DNA of 53,473 nt from Nitrososphaerales archaeon (GTDB lineage Archaea > Thermoproteota > Nitrososphaeria > Nitrososphaerales > Gagatemarchaeaceae): positions 1 to 53,473 of the forward strand of contig JASHOZ010000013.1 of the NCBI GenBank assembly GCA_030038395.1. The letters are read 5' to 3'. The notes beneath the pieces are model-generated. The model did not search any database, was not told the origin of the DNA, and was given only the letters and a program-made list of their open reading frames with translations. Positions within the stretch are counted from its first letter, which is position 1. Each line of letters opens with the position of its first letter. This document shows, in pieces, positions 47,744-53,473 of the stretch. Made by a program: the position numbers and the translations under genes.

Positions 47744-49956
47744 GGTTTCTCCCCGAGCGCCCTTGGTACGCATGACTCCCACGCCTTGGCCATCACGCCG
47801 ACCCCCAGCTTTATCACCGTTCGCCCCCCGACAGACACCTCGAACGCTCCTTTCACAGTCCTTCCTATCGCGGCGCTCGGGACATGGTCCCTGCCGAGGA
47901 CGTCCACGACCTCTTCCCTCCGCTCGGGTTTGACAGACACTACAAAGCGGCCGTGGGTCTCCGAGAACAGAATGTCTGTCTCGGCGACTCGCCCTGCGTC
48001 CACGGGTGCGCCGTCAAGGTCGGCCTTCATCCCTGAGCCGTTTGCGATGCTCATCTGCGCCAGCGCCACAGCAAGCCCTCCCTTCGAACAGTCGTGGACG
48101 CCCGTGGCCAGCCCTCTGCGGATGAGCTTCAGTACCGACGAGTTTGTTCTGAGGTCGTCCGCGGGCCTAACGTCGGGAACAGTCCCGAACTCCTTGCCAG
48201 CGACGCGAGCGGAGTACTCTGACCCGCCTAGTTCCCTCCTCGTCTCTCCTACGACGTAGACCAGGTCCCCGCGGCCTCGAGCCGACGGTCTTAGCACGTG
48301 ACTCTCGTCGTCCACCAGCCCGGCGACCATGACCACTGGGCTCGGCTTGACAGGTCTTCCGGTCGTCTCGTCCTGGTTGTAGAAACTCACCTTGCCCCCG
48401 ACCACGGGGACTCCGACGCTCCTGCAGTAGTCACCGACTCCTCTGACCGACTCGGCGAAGCTCCCGTACACCTCCTCGTCTCCCGGGTCCCCGAACTGCA
48501 GGTGGTCCACGGCGCCTATCGGCTCGGCGCCTACCGCCACGACATTGCGGCACGCTTCGGCCACGCACCCCGCGGCCCCCCTGTACGGATCCAAGCTGCA
48601 CGCCCTGCTGTTGCCATCCGCCTTCACAGCCAGGAGCTTGCCGTTCGGGAGCTTGAGAAGAGCCGAGTCAGCTTCGCCCGGCTTCAGCACGGTCCTAACC
48701 CCCACCTCATGGTCGTACTGCTCGTATATCCAACGCTTGCCGGCGATGTTTGGCGACGCCAGCAGGCGCAGCAGGCTCGAGGATGCTGAGCCCCCGCGCA
48801 GCACTGGCGTAGCCAGCGGGCGAAGGGGGTGTCGTCTAGCGCGCCGCTCGATGAGAGGAGCCTCCGCGAGAAACGCCGCTGGGAGGCTGGCCACAGTCTT
48901 CCCGGAACTCTTCACCGTCAGCAGCCCATCGCCTGTGACCCTTCCAATGAACGCGACGGGGACCTCGTACTTCCGAAAGATTTTCGTCGTCTTCTCGCAC
49001 CTCGCTTGGCGGAATATCAGGAGCATCCTCTCCTGCGACTCGGACGTCATGGCCTCGACGGGCGTGATGTCGGGCTCGCGGAGGATGAGCGCGCCGAGGT
49101 CGACCTCCACTCCGGTCCCGCCTTTCGAAGCGATTTCGGAGAGCGCAGAGCTGAGACCGCCCCCTCCGAGATCCTTCATACCCACGACTTCGCCTGTGCC
49201 CAGGGCTTCAAGGATGGAGTCGAGAAGGAGCTTCTTCATGAAGGGATCAGGGACCTGCACGGAGGAACGCTCAGAGTCCGCATTCGTTGTGAGGTTCTTC
49301 GAAGCGAAGGTCGCTCCTCGGATGCCGTCTCTCCCGGTGCTGCCTCCGACGATCGCGATGACGTCCCCTGGGTGCCTTGCCTCGGCAAGGACGAGGTCCG
49401 ACTTTCTCCCGACTCCGACGCAAGCGACGTCCACAAGACAATTCCTCTCGAACGAGGGGTCGAACTCGACCTCCCCGGCCACGGTCGGGACTCCTACACA
49501 GTTCCCGTAGTCCGCGATCCCCCTCACCACGTTCCTGAGCAGCCACTGCGAGTGCTCACTCCGCTCGATGTCGCCGAACCTGAGGACGTCTATCAGGGCG
49601 ATGGGGCGGGTTCCCACCGACAGCACGTCCCTGAGGACGCCTCCGATGCCCGTCGCGGAGCCCCCGTACGGGTCTACCGCCGAAGGGTGATTGTGACTCT
49701 CGATATGCATGGAGACGACGTAGCCATTTCCGACGTCAAGCACGCCAGCGTCGTACCCGGGCCCGACAAGCACCCTCTCTCCTGACGTGGGGAGCGTCTT
49801 CAGGAGCTTCTTCGAGGACTTGTAGCTGCAGTGCTCAGACCACTCGGCGTCCATTATTGCCCACTCCACCTCGTTCGGCTCCCTGCCGAGCGACCTTCTC
49901 GCGTACTCGGCCTCGTCCAAAGTCAGCCCCAGCACGGTCTGCTCTGCCTGCGTCAC
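47740..49956 (-). CDS. purL: Phosphoribosylformylglycinamidine synthase, large subunit
   Basis: Small-type PurL of 738 aa that works with PurQ and PurS. Blocks: AEWSEHCSYKSSKKLLKTLP, HIESHNHPSAVDPYGGSATG, GGVLRDVLSVGTRPIALID, MKDLGGGGLSSALSEIASKG and VGGKVSFYNQ. GTG 49956 lies next to the purQ stop. Long antisense frames over this gene (for example 48545-49785) are shadows. Confidence 0.96.
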   Translation of the reverse strand: MTQAEQTVLGLTLDEAEYARRSLGREPNEVEWAIMDAEWSEHCSYKSSKKLLKTLPTSGERVLVGPGYDAGVLDVGNGYVVSMHIESHNHPSAVDPYGGSATGIGGVLRDVLSVGTRPIALIDVLRFGDIERSEHSQWLLRNVVRGIADYGNCVGVPTVAGEVEFDPSFERNCLVDVACVGVGRKSDLVLAEARHPGDVIAIVGGSTGRDGIRGATFASKNLTTNADSERSSVQVPDPFMKKLLLDSILEALGTGEVVGMKDLGGGGLSSALSEIASKGGTGVEVDLGALILREPDITPVEAMTSESQERMLLIFRQARCEKTTKIFRKYEVPVAFIGRVTGDGLLTVKSSGKTVASLPAAFLAEAPLIERRARRHPLRPLATPVLRGGSASSSLLRLLASPNIAGKRWIYEQYDHEVGVRTVLKPGEADSALLKLPNGKLLAVKADGNSRACSLDPYRGAAGCVAEACRNVVAVGAEPIGAVDHLQFGDPGDEEVYGSFAESVRGVGDYCRSVGVPVVGGKVSFYNQDETTGRPVKPSPVVMVAGLVDDESHVLRPSARGRGDLVYVVGETRRELGGSEYSARVAGKEFGTVPDVRPADDLRTNSSVLKLIRRGLATGVHDCSKGGLAVALAQMSIANGSGMKADLDGAPVDAGRVAETDILFSETHGRFVVSVKPERREEVVDVLGRDHVPSAAIGRTVKGAFEVSVGGRTVIKLGVGVMAKAWESCVPRALGEKP

Positions 49957-49957
49957 T

Positions 49958-50662
49958 TCAAGCCCCTCCGGCCATCCTCACCAGCGCCCCGAACACGCTC
50001 ATCCCGTCCGCGCTCCCGTCGGGGCTCAGAGTCGGGTCAGACGCTCGCTCAGGGTGAGGCATCATTCCAATGACGTTCCCTTCGCCGTTTGAAATCCCCG
50101 CGATGTTCTCCCGGGAGCCGTTCGGGTTTCCCTGCCGCGTCGGCTTCCCCGCACTGTCGGTGTATGTGAGCACGACCCTGCGTTCTCTCTTGACGGCCGC
50201 AAGTTCATCGTCAGGGAGGAATAGCCTCCCCTCGTTGTGCGCGATTGGGAGACGCAGGAGCCTCCCGGGCTTCGCCGAGCGGGCGAAGGGTGTGGCGGCG
50301 TCCTCGACGCGCACTGTAACCCACTTGCAGACGAACCTCAGCCCTGAGTTCCTCAACAGACTCCCAGGGAGCAGACCTGCCTCGACGAGGACCTGAAACC
50401 CATTGCATATGCCGAGGATGGGGACCCCCCTGTCAGCCAGCCTCCTGACCTCGCCTATCGATGGGCTCCTTGCGGCGATGGCACCGGCCCTCAAATAGTC
50501 ACCGAAGCTAAACCCGCCGGGAAGAACGACCGCATCGAACCTCGACAGCCCCCCGCTTTCATGCCATACAAGCTTGGGTTCGACGCCTTCGGTCGTGCCG
50601 AGTGCCTGGACGACATCGAGGTCGCAGTTACTACCTGGGAACCGCAGGACGGCCACCCTCAT
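49958..50662 (-). CDS. purQ: FGAM synthase glutaminase subunit
   Basis: Class I glutamine amidotransferase domain: VAVLRFPGSNCDLDVVQAL, DAVVLPGGFSFGDYLRAGA, GICNGFQVLVEAGLLPG (nucleophile Cys) and MMPHPERASD (His/Glu). ATG 50662 overlaps the purS stop (ATGA), so upstream ATG extensions are excluded; 234 aa. Confidence 0.96.
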   Translation of the reverse strand: MRVAVLRFPGSNCDLDVVQALGTTEGVEPKLVWHESGGLSRFDAVVLPGGFSFGDYLRAGAIAARSPSIGEVRRLADRGVPILGICNGFQVLVEAGLLPGSLLRNSGLRFVCKWVTVRVEDAATPFARSAKPGRLLRLPIAHNEGRLFLPDDELAAVKRERRVVLTYTDSAGKPTRQGNPNGSRENIAGISNGEGNVIGMMPHPERASDPTLSPDGSADGMSVFGALVRMAGGA

Positions 50663-50931
50663 GGCTGCAGCCTTCCTAGCGATACTCTGCACTCATGGGC
50701 CGCAGGATTGTAAATTCTCAGCTCGTCGCACATCCTTTGGACAAGAGTCTTCGCATCCAACGAATCTTTCGCTTCGACCCGAAAGCTCAGGAGCTTTCCT
50801 ACCCGCACGGATTTCGCCTGCGGGAAGCGGGCTCGCACGAGGTCCCTGTGGATCACGTCTCCCTCCGGGTCTTTCGCGGCCGCCTTGTTCGAGATGACGA
50901 CTTCTACGACGAAATTCTGGGACTTGCTCGT
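50659..50931 (-). CDS. purS: FGAM synthase subunit PurS, probable leaderless ACG start
   Basis: PurS bridges PurL and PurQ and channels ammonia. Full homology runs from FVVEVVISNKAAAKDPEGDV through VRVGKLLSFRVEAKDS to the end. The first conventional start (GTG 50856) would remove strand 1. The frame upstream has no ATG/GTG/TTG/CTG. A strong TATATAA (50954-50960) predicts transcription start at about 50931, exactly at ACG 50931 (MSKSQNFVVEVV). 90 aa from there, normal length. Confidence 0.85.
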   Translation of the reverse strand, partial: TSKSQNFVVEVVISNKAAAKDPEGDVIHRDLVRARFPQAKSVRVGKLLSFRVEAKDSLDAKTLVQRMCDELRIYNPAAHECRVSLGRLQP

Positions 50932-50953
50932 AGTCCTGTCAATTATCTGAGAG

Positions 50954-50960
50954 TATATAA
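50954..50960 (-). promoter_or_regulatory. TATA box of the purine operon (purS to purM)
   Basis: TTATATA on the minus strand, centred at 50957, 26 bp before ACG 50931. It is the only good TATA element between purD and purS, so it should drive the ten-gene operon purS-Q-L-F-N-folD-MTHFS-purE-C-M. Confidence 0.65.
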
Positions 50961-51034
50961 GATGTTTTTAGCAGAAAGCTGTAGATGAGCCACCCATGGC
51001 GCAACTCGCGTCCGCTATACGCGAACGGAGCTGC

Positions 51035-52417
51035 TCAGTCGACCCCTCGGAGCCTCTCCAGATGGCTGCGGCTGTATTCGATGTCCTTCTTGCCCGCGAC
51101 ATCCTTTCTGTATCTCAGCCTCCCCCTAACGAGCTGCGCCGCCCTGACCGAGAACTCTCTTGCTTCATCGAGGCGTCGCGCGACCCCGACCGCCGCCACG
51201 CACCTAGAACTGCCGTGCACAGTCTCGCCATCCTGGACTCTGACGTCCATCGGATAGACGCGGACGTGTGGCTCGTTCGCATCCTGGAACGCGGACGCCT
51301 CCGTGAGCTCGATTGGTCCTCCGTTACTCGGCCCTCCCGGCAGCCCGTATCGCGAAGGGACTACGCAAGTGACGACGGAGGCCTCCTTCCTGAACCTCAC
51401 ACCGCGCAGTTTCCCCTCATTGATGCGGAAGCAGAGGTCTGCGAGGTCGTCTTCCAAGGTCGTGAGCAGGTTGATGAATTCCGTGTTCCCTCCCCGGCTG
51501 TTCCGCTCCAGAACCTTGAACCCTCTACCCGTGTGCATTAGCGCGTCGTACTCGACGATACCCCTCAGCCCAGGCTCTGTCCCTCTGCCCTTCCACTTTC
51601 TGAATGCACGCGCTTCAGCGGTCAGGACATCGGACCACTCGCCTTCCGTGACGAAAGGGAGGAAGTCAGCGGCATCCCTGTAGCTTCCCATCCCTCCCGT
51701 CAGTCTCCCCATGTTGCCGTCTCTCGCGCGCTTGTAGTCCCGCGTCAGCGGGGAGGGACAGAAGTGTTTGCCGTCACTGAACGCGTGGAAGCTCGACTCC
51801 TCACCCTCAACCCGATCCTCGACCACCACCCTCCCCCTTGAGTAGGCGCTGAGGAAGAAGTCGACGGCCTGCGCCTTCGTCTTGAAGTCACTCCCCCACA
51901 CCCCTACCCCTGCGCCTCTCGCCGGCGCGTCGGGCTTGATGACGGGCTCTTTCATCTCGTCCAGAGTGGACCTGAACTCCGACACGGCTTCGAGCTCGGT
52001 TCCGCCGCTCGAAGGATCGAACACCCTGAACGAGGGATTTGCCTGCGGCCAGATCCGGTCGAACAGCAACCTCTGCCCCGCCTTGCTCCCTTCGACGGCG
52101 AACTTCTTCGTGACGCAGACCATCTGCACGCCCGCCTCCTCGGCCAGGCGGTCGCGTCCCCCGTTGACCACGAAGTCCTCCGTGTCGCAGAGACCGAAGT
52201 CTATCCGACTTGCGAACCTTTTGGCGAATCTGGCGATCTGCGAGATGCTCAGGTCAGGGACTACCCTGTGCTCTTCCGCCCTGCCGACGTCGAATGGGTT
52301 AGCCTGTCTTTCGACCATGTAGACCTTCGCCTCGTACTTGTCGCTCCTCACCAGCGCGTCGACCATGGCAGCGGCGCTGAGGCACTTGGACACGAGCAGG
52401 ACGCCGACCCTGTCCAT
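51035..52417 (-). CDS. purD: Phosphoribosylamine-glycine ligase (GARS)
   Basis: ATP-grasp enzyme, second step of purine synthesis. Seen: VGVLLVSKCLSAAAMVDALV, DFGLCDTEDFVVNGGRDRLA, VIKPDAPARGAGVGVWGSDF, RVVVEDRVEGEESSFHAFSDG and LTRDYKRARDGNMGRLTGGMG. The usual GDPETQ motif is replaced by RGGNTEF, so it is a divergent PurD. 460 aa. ATG 52417 is about 27 bp from CTATTTAG (minus, 52440-52447), so it is leaderless. It is divergent from purP. Confidence 0.88.
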   Translation of the reverse strand: MDRVGVLLVSKCLSAAAMVDALVRSDKYEAKVYMVERQANPFDVGRAEEHRVVPDLSISQIARFAKRFASRIDFGLCDTEDFVVNGGRDRLAEEAGVQMVCVTKKFAVEGSKAGQRLLFDRIWPQANPSFRVFDPSSGGTELEAVSEFRSTLDEMKEPVIKPDAPARGAGVGVWGSDFKTKAQAVDFFLSAYSRGRVVVEDRVEGEESSFHAFSDGKHFCPSPLTRDYKRARDGNMGRLTGGMGSYRDAADFLPFVTEGEWSDVLTAEARAFRKWKGRGTEPGLRGIVEYDALMHTGRGFKVLERNSRGGNTEFINLLTTLEDDLADLCFRINEGKLRGVRFRKEASVVTCVVPSRYGLPGGPSNGGPIELTEASAFQDANEPHVRVYPMDVRVQDGETVHGSSRCVAAVGVARRLDEAREFSVRAAQLVRGRLRYRKDVAGKKDIEYSRSHLERLRGVD

Positions 52418-52517
52418 GGGCGGGAGCGGTTCCGGTCGCTAAATAGCCCTTGGGCTCTGCTCTCGTCGCTCGACGCCGAAGACTAAAGAGGCGTCCGGCC
52501 TGACCTTGACCCGCTTA

Positions 52518-53473
52518 TTGATCCGGCGTGAAGACGTGGCCAAACTTGTCGAGAAGTACGACAGAGACCGGATCACGATAGGGTCGATGGGGAGTCATTC
52601 TGCGCTGGACATACTCGACGGGGCGAAGGACGAGAGCTTCGCGACCCTCGCAGTCTGCCAGAAGGGAAGGGAGAAGCCGTACACGGCCTTCAACAGGATA
52701 GTCGACGAAGTCGTCCTGCTGAACGACTTCAAGGATATCGTCCGCCGGGAGACACAGCGCAAGCTCCTCGCGAGGAACTGCGTCTTCGTCCCTCATCGCT
52801 CTTTCGCGGCCTACCTAGGGTACGACGCGATTGAGCAGTCGTTCAGCGTCCCCTTGTTCGGCAACAGAGCCATTCTGAGGATGGAGGAGAGGACCGGCAA
52901 GAGAAACCAGTACGACCTCCTCAGAAAGGCGAGGATTAGGTTTCCGAAGCGATTCTCGAGCCCCAAGGAGATTGACACACTCGCAATCGTAAAGGTGCAA
53001 GAGGCAAGGAGGAAGCTCGAGCGCGCCTTCTTCACCGCCGCGTCGCACCCGGAGTATCTCCGCAAGTCCGAGAAGATGGTGAAGGAGGGCATCGTCACGA
53101 AGCGGAGCCTTGAGCGTGCTGTGATTGAAGAATTCGTCCTCGGGACATATTTCAACTTCAACTACTTCTACTCTCCCCTGACCGAGACCGTGGAGCTGCT
53201 CGGCATCGACAGGAGGCTGCAGACGAACCTGAACGACTTTGTCTCGCTCCCCGCGAGGCAGCAACTCGAGATAGAGCAGAACATCCAGAACGTCGAGATA
53301 GGCCACACACCTGCGACGATAAGGGAGTCCATGCTCCAGAAGGTGTTGGAGATGGGGGAGACCTTCGCAGAGGCGGTCAAGAGAGAGTACGGCGCCGGGC
53401 CGATTGGCCCGTTCGCCCTCCAAGCCTCGGTCACGGTGGACCTCGACATCGTGGTGTTCGACGTCTCCCCAAG
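52518..53473 (+). CDS. purP: FAICAR synthetase PurP (3' end outside window)
   Basis: Archaeal ATP- and formate-dependent formylation of AICAR, replacing PurH transformylase. The frame is open to the window end. Family features: VAKLVEKYDRDRITIGSMGS, HSALDILDGAKDESFATLAVC, the ATP-grasp core with VPHRSFAAYLGYDAIE, and VLGTYFNFNYFYSPL with ELLGIDRRLQTN. TTG 52518 (MIRREDVAKLVEKYD) is chosen by alignment; TTG 52506 is an alternative. A TATA-like ACTAAAG (52482-52488) is about 30 bp upstream, so a short or absent leader is likely. Confidence 0.93.
   Translation, partial: MIRREDVAKLVEKYDRDRITIGSMGSHSALDILDGAKDESFATLAVCQKGREKPYTAFNRIVDEVVLLNDFKDIVRRETQRKLLARNCVFVPHRSFAAYLGYDAIEQSFSVPLFGNRAILRMEERTGKRNQYDLLRKARIRFPKRFSSPKEIDTLAIVKVQEARRKLERAFFTAASHPEYLRKSEKMVKEGIVTKRSLERAVIEEFVLGTYFNFNYFYSPLTETVELLGIDRRLQTNLNDFVSLPARQQLEIEQNIQNVEIGHTPATIRESMLQKVLEMGETFAEAVKREYGAGPIGPFALQASVTVDLDIVVFDVSP

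Noticed and set aside
48545-49785. Two long plus-strand ORFs of more than 300 codons
   Set aside because: They are antisense to purL, whose protein is fully conserved; composition is Arg/Pro/Ser-rich and no domain is seen.
1-53473. CRISPR arrays, insertion sequences, integrases, rRNA genes
   Set aside because: No regularly spaced repeats, transposase or integrase motifs, terminal inverted repeats or rRNA-like sequence were seen.

Overview
This is a high-GC archaeal chromosome segment. The evidence is the set of archaeal information-processing genes (S19e, L39e, L31e, aIF6, prefoldin alpha, FtsY, Sss1-type SecE, archaeal Spt5, L11, L1, P0-type L10, P1-type L12, Nep1, Rpp21, DTD2), TATA-box promoters about 26 bp upstream of leaderless starts, and PurP as last enzyme of the purine pathway. 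Gene order and content fit the TACK/Nitrososphaeria side of the Archaea. The exact lineage cannot be fixed by eye. No amoA, insertion sequence, CRISPR array or phage gene is present.

Layout. 1-1072: end of a RecA/KaiC-like ATPase gene and a coupled membrane protein. 1298-9894: ribosome, secretion and translation block, with nep1 and dtd2 on the opposite strand and L12 inverted relative to L11-L1-L10. 10072-15658: alaS and leuS. 15720-17118: membrane ferritin (MbfA type) and a tRNA-Arg with two introns. 17204-22882: two phosphohexomutases around thiL, a degenerate zincin-like protein and class II fumarase. 23088-28218: a frameshifted PH-domain gene, an A-type Fe-S protein, two DUF131 membrane proteins (one apparently frameshifted), a zinc ribbon, an APC permease, a nitroreductase and tRNA-Thr. 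28304-31844: threonine synthase, tRNA-Leu and a sulfur-transfer cluster (rhodanese plus a GcvH-like/TusA-like fusion). 32022-34002: an HTH-ferritin regulator divergent from an FTR1 iron permease, with twin palindromic operators between them. 34324-40316: cyclase-ACT fusion, dual-specificity phosphatase, SSB, and glycan genes (GlcNAc-1-P transferase, acetyltransferase, two dehydrogenase-fold proteins). 40451-53473: FolC, then a ten-gene purine/one-carbon operon purS-Q-L-F-N-folD-MTHFS-purE-C-M, followed by the divergent purD/purP pair.

Three themes cut across the window. (1) Several secure genes have no ATG/GTG/TTG where the protein must begin. They have ACG or CTG instead, in two cases placed correctly behind a Shine-Dalgarno sequence (ACG at 368, CTG at 4819) and in one exactly at a predicted leaderless start (purS ACG at 50931). 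(2) Three of the four tRNA genes carry very short introns (14-23 nt) at non-canonical positions, and two of the four have C at a position that is normally a universal U (C33 in Gly, C55 in Thr). ACG/CTG starts and C33/C55 could all be explained by C-to-U RNA editing; this is a testable speculation. (3) Accessory modules pair a sensor or carrier domain with an unexpected partner: HTH-ferritin next to FTR1, cyclase-ACT, and GcvH-TusA next to rhodanese.
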